Positions 24,916 to 33,236 of a DNA stretch of 64,000 nt are shown one piece after another. Position numbers and translations under genes: made by a program. This stretch comes from JACVRW01 sp035650215 (GTDB lineage Bacteria; Actinomycetota; Thermoleophilia; Solirubrobacterales; Thermoleophilaceae), in NCBI GenBank assembly GCA_035650215.1, contig DASRIC010000093.1, positions 23,479-87,478 on the forward strand. The letters are read 5' to 3'. Each line of letters starts with the position of its first letter. The stretch's first letter is position 1. The notes under the pieces were generated by a model. That model was not told the DNA's origin. It saw only the letters and a program-made list of their open reading frames with translations, and ran no database searches.

Positions 24916-26090
24916 GCGGCCTGCTCCTGATCGACAACGTTGGCGCGCTGGTGACGAACGACCCCGAGCTCGGGGCCGGGCGACTCGGGCTGATCGAGGA
25001 CGCGGCGATCGTCTTCGAGGACGGCCTGGTGCGCTGGGCCGGCCCGCGCCGGGCGACGCCCGAGGCGGCGGCCGACGAGCGGGTGGACGCCGGCGGCCGC
25101 GCCCTGATCCCCGGCTTCGTGGACAGCCATTCGCACATGGTGTTCGCCGGCGACCGCACGGCGGAGTTCGTGGCCCGCATGTCCGGTGAGACCTACGAGG
25201 CTGGCGGCATCCGCACCACGGTGGCGGCCACCCGGGCGGCGCCGTCGGAGGCCCTCGACCGCAACATGGGCCGGCTCGTCGACGAGGCGCTCAGGTCCGG
25301 CACCACGACCATCGAGTGCAAGTCGGGCTACGGGCTGACCGTGGAAGACGAGCGCCGCAGCGTCCAGATCGCCGCCGCCCACACCGACGAGGTGACCTTC
25401 ATGGGCGCCCACGTGGTGGCGCCCGAGTATGCGGACCGGCCCGAGGAGTACGTCGAGCTCGTGTGCGGCCCCATGCTCGACGCCTGCGCGACGCACTCGC
25501 GCTGGATCGACGTGTTCTGCGAGCGCGGGGCCTTCGACGGCGACCAGACGAGGGCGATCCTGCGCGCCGGGGTGGAGCGCGGCCTGCTCGCGCGCGTGCA
25601 CGCCAACCAGCTCGAGCACGGGCCGGGAGTGCAGATCGCCGTCGAGTTCGACGCCGCCTCGGCCGACCACGCCACCCACCTCGACGGCGACGACGTGGCG
25701 GCACTGGCCGGGGGCGACACGGTGGCCACGCTCCTGCCGGCGGCCGAGTTCTCCACGCGCGCCGCCTACCCTGACGCGCGCCGGCTACTGGACGCCGGCG
25801 CCACCGTGGCGCTGGCCGCCGACTGCAACCCCGGCTCGAGCTTCACCACCAGCATCCCGTTCTGCATCGCGATCGCGGTACGGGAGATGGGGATGACGCC
25901 GGACGAGGCGCTCTGGTCGGCGACGCTGGGCGGCGCCCGGGCATTGCGGCGCACGGACGTGGGCCTGCTCGCCCCCGGGGCGCGCGCCGACGCCGCGCTG
26001 CTCGAGGCGCCCTCGCACGCGCAGCTCGCCTACCGGCCGGGCGTGGCGCTCGTGACCGCCGTCTGGCGGCACGGGGAGAGGGTCGTGTGA
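24912..26090 (+). CDS. hutI: Imidazolonepropionase
   Basis: 392 aa amidohydrolase. Opens the ring of 4-imidazolone-5-propionate to N-formimino-L-glutamate. Seen: metal site DSHSHMVFAGDR (His73, His75), RMSGETYEAGGIRTTVAATR, TIECKSGYGLTVEDE, AHVVAPEYADRPEEYVELVC, VHANQLEHGPG and ALAADCNPGSSFTTSIPFC, the HutI signature near the catalytic Asp. ATGA overlap with hutF and GTGA overlap with the deformylase gene, so all five genes are coupled. Confidence 0.96.
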   Translation: MSGLLLIDNVGALVTNDPELGAGRLGLIEDAAIVFEDGLVRWAGPRRATPEAAADERVDAGGRALIPGFVDSHSHMVFAGDRTAEFVARMSGETYEAGGIRTTVAATRAAPSEALDRNMGRLVDEALRSGTTTIECKSGYGLTVEDERRSVQIAAAHTDEVTFMGAHVVAPEYADRPEEYVELVCGPMLDACATHSRWIDVFCERGAFDGDQTRAILRAGVERGLLARVHANQLEHGPGVQIAVEFDAASADHATHLDGDDVAALAGGDTVATLLPAAEFSTRAAYPDARRLLDAGATVALAADCNPGSSFTTSIPFCIAIAVREMGMTPDEALWSATLGGARALRRTDVGLLAPGARADAALLEAPSHAQLAYRPGVALVTAVWRHGERVV

Positions 26091-26665
26091 GCGTCCGCCC
26101 GATCGTGACCGTCGGTCACCCGGTGCTGCGCGAGCGGGCGCGCGAGCTCACGCCCGACGAGCTCGGCTCGCCCGAGGCTCAGCGGCTGATCGACGACCTG
26201 ATCGAGACGATGCGCGCCGCCGGGGGCGCGGGCCTGGCGGCCAACCAGGTGGGCGAGACGGTGCGGATCGCGGTCGTGGAGGTGGGCGAGAACCACCCGC
26301 GCTACCCGTACAAGCCGCCGATCCCGCTCACCGTGATCGTGAACCCCGTGCTCGAGCCGGTTGACGACGAGACGGTGGAGATCAATGAGGGCTGCCTGTC
26401 GGTGCCCGACCTTCGCGGGACGGTCGATCGCCAGCTGGCCGTGCGCGTGCGCTACCTCGACCGGCACGGGGTCGAGCACGTGGAGGTCCGCCGGGGCCTG
26501 ACGGCCGGCACGTTCCAGCACGAGGTCGACCACCTCGACGGCGTCCTCTTCCTCGACCGCGTGCGCGATCCGGCCACCTTCACAACCTGGGAGCAGTTCG
26601 ACCGCCACCACCGGGCGGCGTTCGAGGCCCATGCGCGCGCGATCGTCGCGCGCGTGGGGTCATGA
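26087..26665 (+). CDS. Peptide-deformylase-family protein in the hut operon
   Basis: 192 aa with all three deformylase motifs: GAGLAANQ (47-54), EGCLSVP (101-107, metal ligand Cys103) and QHEVDHLDG (144-152, His145/His149 and catalytic Glu146). It is therefore an intact metal-dependent N-formyl hydrolase, normally removing formyl from nascent N-formylmethionyl peptides. It overlaps hutI by 4 nt and ends the hut operon, where HutG (N-formylglutamate deformylase) is expected; no HutG is visible in the window. It may be a housekeeping deformylase placed here, or act on N-formylglutamate. I leave the symbol blank for that reason. Confidence 0.93.
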   Translation: MSVRPIVTVGHPVLRERARELTPDELGSPEAQRLIDDLIETMRAAGGAGLAANQVGETVRIAVVEVGENHPRYPYKPPIPLTVIVNPVLEPVDDETVEINEGCLSVPDLRGTVDRQLAVRVRYLDRHGVEHVEVRRGLTAGTFQHEVDHLDGVLFLDRVRDPATFTTWEQFDRHHRAAFEAHARAIVARVGS

Positions 26666-27823
26666 GCGCGGCCGCGCGACGTCCTCCGCCTGCTCGCCCG
26701 CGAGCAGCAGCTCCTCGGTGGTGAGCTCGCCCGGCGCCGCGACGCCGCCCGTGCCGGCACCGGCCTCGGCCGCGCGCACGATGTCGATCGCGGTCGAGCG
26801 CACCTGCGTCACGATCTCGGCGAGGGCCAGCTCCGGCCGCTCCTCGAAGCTGCGGGTGGCCAGCGCGGCGGCGTCGGCGGCGAGCTTGCGCGCCTCCTTG
26901 CCGCTGTCGCTCGGGTCGTCGAGCGCCGCGGCGAGCGCCCAGACGGCGCGGGCCAGGCCGCCGACCGCATCCGCGAGAGTGGGCGGCGCCGAGCCACCCG
27001 CCCGGAGGTAACGCAGCGTGTGGCGGGCGAGCGTGCGCGTGTCGAGCACCGTGTAGTCGATCTGGAGGGCGGGCCGCTCGTAGCGGTCGAGGGCGCCGCG
27101 TGAGGCGCGGCGGCCGGGGGCGAAGCGGGCCGTCTCGCGCCCGAGCTCGAGCGCGTCGCCGAGCCCGCGCACGCCCTCCTCGAGAGCGCGGGCGGACCAC
27201 AGCGCCGACTCGGCGCGCTCGGCGTCGTCGCTCGCGAGCGCCTCGGAGAGCTGCTCGAGCGTGCGTCCCAGTCCGCCGAAGATGGATTGCACCGACCGAC
27301 CGACATGCAGCACCGGGTCCGGTGGGAACGCCAGCGCCGCCACGGCGAGGGCGATCGCACCTCCGATCAGCGCCTCCAGCAGGCGGCTCGGCGGAAGCCC
27401 GGTCCCGGACGGCTCGAGCAGCACGAGCAGGATCGCCGACACGCCGGCCTCCGTGACGAGCACCGGCCCTCCGCCCAGCATCACGGCGGTCGACATCGCG
27501 ACCAGCACGAGCACGCCCAGCTGCCAGCCGCCGCTCCCGATGCCCTGGACAAGCAGGTCGGCCAGCCCGATGCCGAGCACCACGCCGCCCACCAGCTCGA
27601 GCGCGCGCTCACGGCGCTGGCCGTATGCCGCGCCGAGCGCAATCACCGCGGCGATCGGCGCGAACACGGGCGCCTGCTCGTTCAGCAGGAGCTCGGCGGC
27701 GTACCAAGCGGCTACCGCCGCCGCCGCCGTCTGCAGGATCGGCCAGGCGCGCCCGCGCAGGCGCATGAGCGCCCGGCGGGCGCCGGCGCGGCTTGGGAGG
27801 CTGCGTGCGAGGCTGTCGGTCAT
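26660..27823 (-). CDS. FUSC-family membrane protein
   Basis: 387 aa. N-terminal half has about six hydrophobic helices (AAAVAAWYAAELLLNEQAPV, APIAAVIALGAAYGQRRERA, ELVGGVVLGIGLADLLV, LLEALIGGAIALAVAALAF), the layout of FUSC/aromatic-acid-exporter proteins. The C-terminal half is soluble and helical (RTLEQLSEALASDDAERAES). Such proteins are linked to efflux of aromatic or organic acids; the substrate here is unknown. ATG at 27823 chosen over an upstream in-frame codon that lacks coding sense. Convergent with, and overlapping, the deformylase by 6 nt. Confidence 0.82.
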   Translation of the reverse strand: MTDSLARSLPSRAGARRALMRLRGRAWPILQTAAAAVAAWYAAELLLNEQAPVFAPIAAVIALGAAYGQRRERALELVGGVVLGIGLADLLVQGIGSGGWQLGVLVLVAMSTAVMLGGGPVLVTEAGVSAILLVLLEPSGTGLPPSRLLEALIGGAIALAVAALAFPPDPVLHVGRSVQSIFGGLGRTLEQLSEALASDDAERAESALWSARALEEGVRGLGDALELGRETARFAPGRRASRGALDRYERPALQIDYTVLDTRTLARHTLRYLRAGGSAPPTLADAVGGLARAVWALAAALDDPSDSGKEARKLAADAAALATRSFEERPELALAEIVTQVRSTAIDIVRAAEAGAGTGGVAAPGELTTEELLLAGEQAEDVARPRS

Positions 27824-27869
27824 GGTCCGCGTCCCACGGTAGAACACGGCGGTGTCGGCCGCGGGCGGC

Positions 27870-28847
27870 TCAGCCCGGGAGCACGCGGACCAGCTCGCAG
27901 CCACCTGCCACGCGGTCGTTCGAGTCGACGATCGCGGTGTCGCGACCAGTTCCGCAGCTCACCCGGTCGGCGGCTCCGTCGACGCTCCCCACGAAGTCGT
28001 CGCCGGCCCCCGCGTCGATGCGATCTCGCCCGCCCCCTCCCTTCAGGGAGTCGTCGCCGGCGCCGCCGGAGAGCGTGTCGTCGTCGCCGGCGCCGTCCAT
28101 GCGGTCGTTCCCGCCCGCGCCGTCCAGCGCGTCGTCGCCCGCGTCGCCGCCGATGCTGTCGGATCCGGAGCCGCCGCGCAGGGAGTCATCTCCAACGTTC
28201 CCGGCCAGCACGTCGATCCCGGCGCCGCCGAGTAGACGGTCGGCGCCCGCGGCGCCGAACAGCGAGTCGTCTTGAGTGCCCCCTGAGAGTCGGTCGTCGC
28301 CGCCCTCGCCGGAGAGCCGGTCACGCCCGCCGGCCCCGGTGATCTCGTCGTCCCCAGCGCCGCCGGCGAAGCGGTCGCTGCCGCCGCCACCCGACAGCTG
28401 GTCGGCTCCCTCGCCGCCCGCGAAGGCGTCGGCGCCGGGGCCGCCGATGAGGGCGTCGGCGCTCCCGGCGCCCACGAGGCGATCGGCTCCCTCACCGCCC
28501 TCGAGGCTGTCGAAGCCGGCGTCCCCGGTGAGCCGGTCGTCGCCCGCCTCACCGAACCCGATGTTCTCGCCCGGGCCCAGGGCCACCTCGTCGTCGCCGT
28601 CCCCGGCGAGCACGCAGTCGTCGCCGCCGAAGGCGATCACCCGGTCGTTCCCGGCGCCGGCCACGAAGGTCTCGGCGGCATCGGTGCCGCGTAGGTTGTC
28701 CCGCCCCGGCGAGCCCTCGACCAGGACGCCGGACTCGGGGCAGACGGCGGCCGCGGCCTGCGCCGACGGCCATGCGCTGGCCACCGGCCAGGCGCAGAGC
28801 AGCGCCGCGGCGGGAAGGAGCAGGGCTACGAGGCGAGGGCGCGTCAC
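27870..28847 (-). CDS. Secreted RTX (calcium-binding nonapeptide) repeat protein
   Basis: 325 aa. Sec-type signal peptide (LVALLLPAAALLCAWPVASA). From residue ~45 to ~300 almost the whole protein is GGxGxDxLx-type RTX nonapeptides (GAGNDRVIAFGGDDCVLAGD, GGAGDDSLKGGGGRDRIDAG). These repeats form a Ca2+-bound parallel beta roll. There is no catalytic domain and no C-terminal type I secretion signal that I recognise, and no HlyB/D genes nearby, so export is probably Sec-dependent. The short C-terminal cap contains CGTGRDTAIVDSNDRV. GTG start. FUSC follows 46 nt downstream. Confidence 0.9.
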   Translation of the reverse strand: MTRPRLVALLLPAAALLCAWPVASAWPSAQAAAAVCPESGVLVEGSPGRDNLRGTDAAETFVAGAGNDRVIAFGGDDCVLAGDGDDEVALGPGENIGFGEAGDDRLTGDAGFDSLEGGEGADRLVGAGSADALIGGPGADAFAGGEGADQLSGGGGSDRFAGGAGDDEITGAGGRDRLSGEGGDDRLSGGTQDDSLFGAAGADRLLGGAGIDVLAGNVGDDSLRGGSGSDSIGGDAGDDALDGAGGNDRMDGAGDDDTLSGGAGDDSLKGGGGRDRIDAGAGDDFVGSVDGAADRVSCGTGRDTAIVDSNDRVAGGCELVRVLPG

Positions 28848-28913
28848 TCAGCCTCACGCTACGTCGAGGCGCGCAGCGGCGCAAGCGGCGCCGCGCTGGC
28901 AGAATCGCGCCCC

Positions 28914-30119
28914 GTGAGCAGCGCCACCGGCAGCCGCCTGGGCACGGTGCTCCGGTCGGAGGACCGCGTGACTCCGCTCGAGCTCTTCTTCGACCTCGTA
29001 TTCGTGCTCGCGCTCACGCAGTGCACGGCGCTGATGGCCAGCGACCCGACCTGGCAGGGCCTCGTCCGGGGCCTGCTGGTGCTCGGAGTGCTCTGGTGGT
29101 CGTGGGTGGCGTACGCCTGGCTCACGAGCGTGGTGGACCCGGAGGAGGGCGTGGTCCGCCTCACGATCTTCGCTGCGATGGGTGCGCTGCTCGTGGTGGC
29201 GCTCACGGTGCCCGAGGCGTTCGACGAGTCGGCGCTCCTGTTCGCCTGCGCCTATGGAGGCGTGCGTGTGGCGCAGATCGTGCTGTTCGAGATCGCGAGC
29301 CGGGACGACCCGGGCCTGCGTCACTCGATCAACGGGCTGGCGATCTCCACCGGCATCGGCGTCAGCCTGCTCGTCGCTGCGTCGTTCACGGACGGCGCCC
29401 TGCAGGGGGCGCTCTGGGCCCTGGCGCTCGCGCTCGACATGGGAGGGCCGCTCCTGATCGACTCGAGCGGCTGGCGGCTGATGCCCGAGCACTTCGCGGA
29501 GCGGCACGGGCTGATCCTGATCATCGCGCTCGGGGAGTCGATCGTCGCGATCGGCGTGGGCGCCGAGGGGATCGACGTGGACGCCGGCGTGGTGGTCGCG
29601 GCCCTGCTGGGCGTGGCGGCCGCCGCGGCGCTTTGGTGGCTCTACTTCGACGTCGTCGCCCTAGTGGCGGAGCGGCGGCTGTCGAACGCGGAGCCGGGCC
29701 GGGAGCAGAACGAGGTGGCGCGCGACTCGTACTCCTACCTGCACTTCCCGATGGTCGCCGGCATCGTGCTGCTGGCGCTCGGCCTCAAGAAGACGATCGA
29801 GCACGTGGACGACCCGCTCAAGATCGAGCCGGCCGTTGCCATGCTGGGCGGCACGGCGATCTACCTGCTCGCGCACGTGGCCTTCCGCTGGCGCAACGTG
29901 CGGCGCCTCAGCCGGCAGCGGGTGCTGGCCGCGCTCGTCCTGATCGCCCTCGTTCCGGCCGGGGTGGAGCTGCCCGCGCTGGCCACGCTCGCGATCGTGG
30001 TGGCCGTGCTCGCGGCGGTGATCGCCTACGAGCGCACCCGCTTCGCCGAGCTGCGAGCGCGGTTGCGCCACCAGCTCGTGGCCGAGCAGCCACCGTCCCC
30101 CGCGAACGTCCCGGACTAG
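28914..30119 (+). CDS. Low-temperature-requirement A (LtrA) family membrane protein
   Basis: 401 aa polytopic protein, about 11-12 hydrophobic helices. Family hallmarks: TPLELFFDLVFVLALTQCTA at the start, WWSWVAYAWLT, PEHFAERHGLILIIALGESI, and WLYFDVVALVAERRL with EQNEVARDSYSYLHFPMVAG. LtrA was named from Listeria growth at low temperature; the molecular function is not established. GTG start. The stop codon lies inside the left arm of a palindromic repeat. Confidence 0.93.
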   Translation: MSSATGSRLGTVLRSEDRVTPLELFFDLVFVLALTQCTALMASDPTWQGLVRGLLVLGVLWWSWVAYAWLTSVVDPEEGVVRLTIFAAMGALLVVALTVPEAFDESALLFACAYGGVRVAQIVLFEIASRDDPGLRHSINGLAISTGIGVSLLVAASFTDGALQGALWALALALDMGGPLLIDSSGWRLMPEHFAERHGLILIIALGESIVAIGVGAEGIDVDAGVVVAALLGVAAAAALWWLYFDVVALVAERRLSNAEPGREQNEVARDSYSYLHFPMVAGIVLLALGLKKTIEHVDDPLKIEPAVAMLGGTAIYLLAHVAFRWRNVRRLSRQRVLAALVLIALVPAGVELPALATLAIVVAVLAAVIAYERTRFAELRARLRHQLVAEQPPSPANVPD

Positions 30120-30147
30120 CTGCCAGAGCGCATACTCCGGGACGTTC
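30104..30147. repeat. Inverted repeat related to 18237-18280
   Basis: GAACGTCCCGGACTA (30104-30118) pairs with TACTCCGGGACGTTC (30133-30147) with one mismatch and a 14-nt loop. The left arm includes the last codons and the TAG stop of the LtrA gene. The arms match the repeat at 18237-18280 almost exactly, and in both copies a TNCGGG follows the right arm within ~10 nt. Confidence 0.75.
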
Positions 30148-30166
30148 AATGTGCGGGAGGTAGCGG

Positions 30167-30448
30167 CTAGCCGACCCCGGGCGCCGCCGGGCCGCACGCG
30201 ACCAGCGCGTCGCGCGTGCGCCGGGCCATCCGGCGCGGCCAGCGGCCGACCGCCACGAGGCCGTCGACCAGCGACAGCGCCTCGTCGGCGGGAGCGGGCG
30301 CGCGTTCCTCGGCGTCGGCGCAGAAGAGCAGCGCGTCGGCGCCGGCGCGGATCTGGTCCGCCTCGACCGGCAGCAGCCCGCCGACCGACTCGAGACGCCG
30401 CAGCGTGGTCATCAACTTCGCGTATGCGCGGGCTCGTTCCCCAGTCAT
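30167..30448 (-). CDS. Small hypothetical protein
   Basis: 93 aa, helical (ARAYAKLMTTLRRLESVGGL, EADQIRAGADALLFCADAEE, EALSLVDGLVAVGRWP). No signal, no membrane helix and no metal motif. Codon use looks coding, and the start is an ATG. Stands alone between the palindromic repeat and a GH6-like gene on the same strand. Function unknown. Confidence 0.6.
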   Translation of the reverse strand: MTGERARAYAKLMTTLRRLESVGGLLPVEADQIRAGADALLFCADAEERAPAPADEALSLVDGLVAVGRWPRRMARRTRDALVACGPAAPGVG

Positions 30449-30521
30449 CCCGGACCCCTCCCGGGTGGTTGACGTGGGGCCCTTTCCCAGAGGGGCGCCG
30501 GCACTAACACGCTCTGCGCGG

Positions 30522-31805
30522 TCAGCGTCCGAAGGCGCCCAGCTGGCGCAACGAGACCCGCTTGAACAGGCCGTGCCGGGTGCCGGGTGGCGGGGACTCC
30601 CAGGGGGTGGCGAGCCGCGAGTACATGAGCGCCCGCCGCGGCCACCAGGCGCCGACCGGCGTGGGACCGCCGTTGCAGGACCCCGCCGAGTAGCCCGGCC
30701 GGTTGATGTACAGGTAGGCGTCCACCTTTGCGTGCGAGGTGAGCGTGGTGGGCGCCGGCCCCAGCCCGCGCAGGCCGGGGTTGCACCAGACGTTTATCCG
30801 GCGCCAGATTCCGCGCCTGCGGTTGATCCAGCGCTTCCAGTGCACCGGCCCGCGCCCGTTGTACGAGGTGTTGACCACGAACGGCTTGCCCCCCACGCGG
30901 CGCGAGATCTCGAGCCCGTGCCGGATGCTGGCGCGCGTCCAGTCGTGATGCGTCACGTTGACCATGAACCCGCGCACGCGGTGGATGCCGATCGCGCGCA
31001 GCTGGCGAGCGGTGCGGCCCGCCGGCTCCCAGTCGGCCGCGCCCCCCTCGAGATAGATCGTGGCCCGGGGCAGCTTCGAGAGCACCTTCACGCCGTAACG
31101 GAGCAGGCGCAGCCGGTCGTCGCGGCGGCGGCGCACGAGGCAGTCGATCGCGCCGAGCGAGTCGGGCTCGAAGCCGATCACCACCCGGCGCCGCCCGACC
31201 GCGCGCGCGAAGCGCCGGTACCAGCGGCGGGTGGCCCGGTCCTCGCGGCGCCCGCCGCCCGTGTAGCCGGGCGCGCAGCTGCGCCCTTGATGGCGCATCA
31301 CCACCATGAACGGGACGGTGCCCGGCTGGTCGCAGCGAACACGGTTGAGGAAGCCGCGCACCGTGCGGACCACGCTGGGGCGGCTCCACTTGCCGAACCA
31401 GCGGAAGCGCGGCTCGCGGGCGAGCCGCCAGAGCATGCTCGCCTTGCGCGGGCGCCCGGCGCGCCGGTACCGCGCCCACTGCCGGTAGGCGGGCTCCAGG
31501 CGATCGACGAAGAACGTGAGCCCAAGCAGCGGATTCGTGGCGGCCGGTTCCACGCCGCGCGGGTCGATGCCGTACGGCACCACCTGGCCGGCCGGGCGCC
31601 GGCTCGCGCAGCGCGCCCACTGCCTGGCGCGGTGGCCGACCGGGGGCCGCGGCACGTGAGCGGGCTCGATCGCGAAGGACGCGGGCGTGAGCGGCCCAGG
31701 GGTGGTCGCCGCCGCCATTGGGGCATCCAGCCCAGCGATGGACATGACGCAGGCGAGGGCGAGCGCGCACGGCAGCGCGCGCACCCTCGGGGTGCGGGTC
31801 TTCAA
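30522..31805 (-). CDS. Secreted glycoside hydrolase family 6-like protein, catalytic site altered
   Basis: 427 aa. TTG start supported by GAGAAGGAG 7 nt upstream; signal peptide follows (LPCALALACVMSIAGLDAPM). GH6 (cellobiohydrolase/endoglucanase) landmarks in order: VVIGFEPDSLGAI, IYLEGGAADW, RGFMVNVTHHDW, PFVVNTSYNGRG, VWCNPGLRGLGP and KVDAYLYINRPGYSAGSC. The acid Asp of EPDSLG is kept. The YDLPxRDC-type Asp region reads MRHQGRSC, and the PGESDG loop reads PGYSAG, so two usual acidic residues are gone. It may be inactive, changed in mechanism, or a polysaccharide-binding relative. Very Arg-rich. Confidence 0.82.
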   Translation of the reverse strand: MKTRTPRVRALPCALALACVMSIAGLDAPMAAATTPGPLTPASFAIEPAHVPRPPVGHRARQWARCASRRPAGQVVPYGIDPRGVEPAATNPLLGLTFFVDRLEPAYRQWARYRRAGRPRKASMLWRLAREPRFRWFGKWSRPSVVRTVRGFLNRVRCDQPGTVPFMVVMRHQGRSCAPGYTGGGRREDRATRRWYRRFARAVGRRRVVIGFEPDSLGAIDCLVRRRRDDRLRLLRYGVKVLSKLPRATIYLEGGAADWEPAGRTARQLRAIGIHRVRGFMVNVTHHDWTRASIRHGLEISRRVGGKPFVVNTSYNGRGPVHWKRWINRRRGIWRRINVWCNPGLRGLGPAPTTLTSHAKVDAYLYINRPGYSAGSCNGGPTPVGAWWPRRALMYSRLATPWESPPPGTRHGLFKRVSLRQLGAFGR

Positions 31806-31960
31806 GCTCTGGCTCCTTCTCCCGGCAGGCCCGGGATTAGGTGTGGGTTCCTCTTCGACGCGACATTCCCCGGGACACCCAGAACCACACCCGGAGATTC
31901 AGGCGGGCGCGATCTTGCCGTTCGAGTCGGACGGGGAGGCGCGTGGCACAATCGGCGTCG

Positions 31961-32359
31961 ATGGATGACGCCGGCCTTAACGAGGTTCCGCTGTTCGCGT
32001 CGCTGTCGGCGCACGACCGGCGCGAGCTGGCTCAGCGAATCGACGAGATCGACATCGGCGAGGGCGAGCGCCTGGTGCGCCAGGGCGAGTTCGCCTACGA
32101 GTTCTTCGTCATCCTCGAGGGGCGGGCCGAGGTCACGAGGGACGGGCAGCGCGTGGCCGGTCTGGGCCCGGGGGACTTCCTCGGCGAGATGGGCATCGTC
32201 GGCCACACCGTGCGGAACGCGTCGGTCACGACCCTCACCCCCGTCCGCGCGCTCGTGATGAGCGAGCAGGACTTCCGCGGGATGGCGCGCTCGCTGCCCC
32301 GCGTGGCCGACCGGATCCGGGCCGCCATCGAGGAGCGCGCCCGCGCGCTCGACGCCTGA
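31961..32359 (+). CDS. Stand-alone cyclic-nucleotide-binding-domain protein
   Basis: 132 aa. A single CRP-type cNMP-binding domain: VPLFASLSAHDRRELAQRI, RLVRQGEFAYEFFVILEGRA, GLGPGDFLGEMGIVGHTVRN and SVTTLTPVRALVMSEQDF. The FLGEMGIV...R stretch is the phosphate-binding cassette. There is no DNA-binding HTH after it (C-terminus is RAAIEERARALDA), so it is a CAP_ED-only sensor. ATG at 31961 chosen because the domain starts right there. A GNAT gene follows 4 nt downstream. Confidence 0.88.
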   Translation: MDDAGLNEVPLFASLSAHDRRELAQRIDEIDIGEGERLVRQGEFAYEFFVILEGRAEVTRDGQRVAGLGPGDFLGEMGIVGHTVRNASVTTLTPVRALVMSEQDFRGMARSLPRVADRIRAAIEERARALDA

Positions 32360-32363
32360 CCGC

Positions 32364-32870
32364 TTGCTGCTCCGGGGCGAGCGAGTGACCCTCCGGCCGC
32401 TTCGGGCGGAGGATCTGCCCGGGATCGCGGCCATCCTCTCCGAGCCGGAGGCCGCGCTCTGGTGGGGCGAGGCCGACGAGGAGAGCCTGCGCGACGACTA
32501 CCTGGGCGAGTCCGGCGACGACCACGCGTTCTCGGTGGAGCTCGAACGCGAGCTGATCGGGATCGTTGCCTACTGGGAGGAGAACGAGCCCGACTACCGG
32601 CACGCGGGCATGGACATCACGCTGGCGGCGCCGCACCGGGGCCGCGGCCTCGGGCAGGACAGCCTGCGGACGCTCGCCCGCTACCTCATCTCGGAGCGCG
32701 GCCACTGGCGGCTCACGATCGACCCTGACGCCGAGAACGTCCGGGCGATCCGCTCCTACGAGGCGCTCGGCTTCCGACCGGTGGGGATCATGCGGAAGGT
32801 GGAGCGGCGCGCCGACGGCGAGCTCCGCGACGGGCTCCTCATGGACCTGCTGGCCGAGGAGCTGCGCTAG
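32364..32870 (+). CDS. GNAT-family N-acetyltransferase
   Basis: 168 aa. Starts at a TTG with the family opening LLRGERVTLRPLRAEDLPGI. Acetyl-CoA-binding motif A is DITLAAPHRGRGLGQDSLRT; motif B region RLTIDPDAENVRAIRSYEALGF is typical of RimJ/AAC(6')-Ib-like members. Probably acetylates an amine on a small molecule or protein; substrate unknown. Lies between the cNMP-binding protein and a small basic protein with near-zero spacing, so the three are likely one operon. Confidence 0.88.
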   Translation: MLLRGERVTLRPLRAEDLPGIAAILSEPEAALWWGEADEESLRDDYLGESGDDHAFSVELERELIGIVAYWEENEPDYRHAGMDITLAAPHRGRGLGQDSLRTLARYLISERGHWRLTIDPDAENVRAIRSYEALGFRPVGIMRKVERRADGELRDGLLMDLLAEELR

Positions 32871-33236
32871 GTGGGCAAGCGAGCGCGCAAGCGGGCTCGC
32901 GATGCGGGGGGCGGCGGCGCTCCGGCGCCCGCCGCCCGGACGGACTACCGCGACGCCGACGGCAACGTGCTCACCCTGCGCGACGAGCTGAGCGCCGGCA
33001 CGCTTCGCAAGCTCCGCGACCTCGACGCGCGGCCAGGTTCATCCGCCGAGGATCGCTGGCAGCGCCGCATGGAGCTGCTCTTCGAGCGCCTCGCGGTGCG
33101 CTGGGAGATCGCCGGGCTGGCGCTCGAGAGCCAGAAGGAGCTGCTCGGCCGCTTCCGGATGGCGAGTGCGGAGGAGCGCCGCTGGGTGCGCGAGACGCTC
33201 GACGAGCACCTGCGCAGCCATCACCCGGATGCCTGA
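32871..33236 (+). CDS. Hypothetical protein, basic N-terminus
   Basis: 121 aa. GTG directly after the GNAT stop. N-terminal KRARKRARDAGGGG tract, then TDYRDADGNVLTLRDELSAG and a helical C-terminal half (RWQRRMELLFERLAVRWEIA, ERRWVRETLDEHLRSHH). No known motif recognised. Its last 8 nt overlap the start of the nitrilase gene, which supports coupling. Confidence 0.75.
   Translation: MGKRARKRARDAGGGGAPAPAARTDYRDADGNVLTLRDELSAGTLRKLRDLDARPGSSAEDRWQRRMELLFERLAVRWEIAGLALESQKELLGRFRMASAEERRWVRETLDEHLRSHHPDA

Noticed and set aside
27870..28847. CRISPR-like regular repetition in DNA
   Set aside because: The periodicity is 27 nt from RTX nonapeptide coding; there are no conserved repeats with unique spacers.
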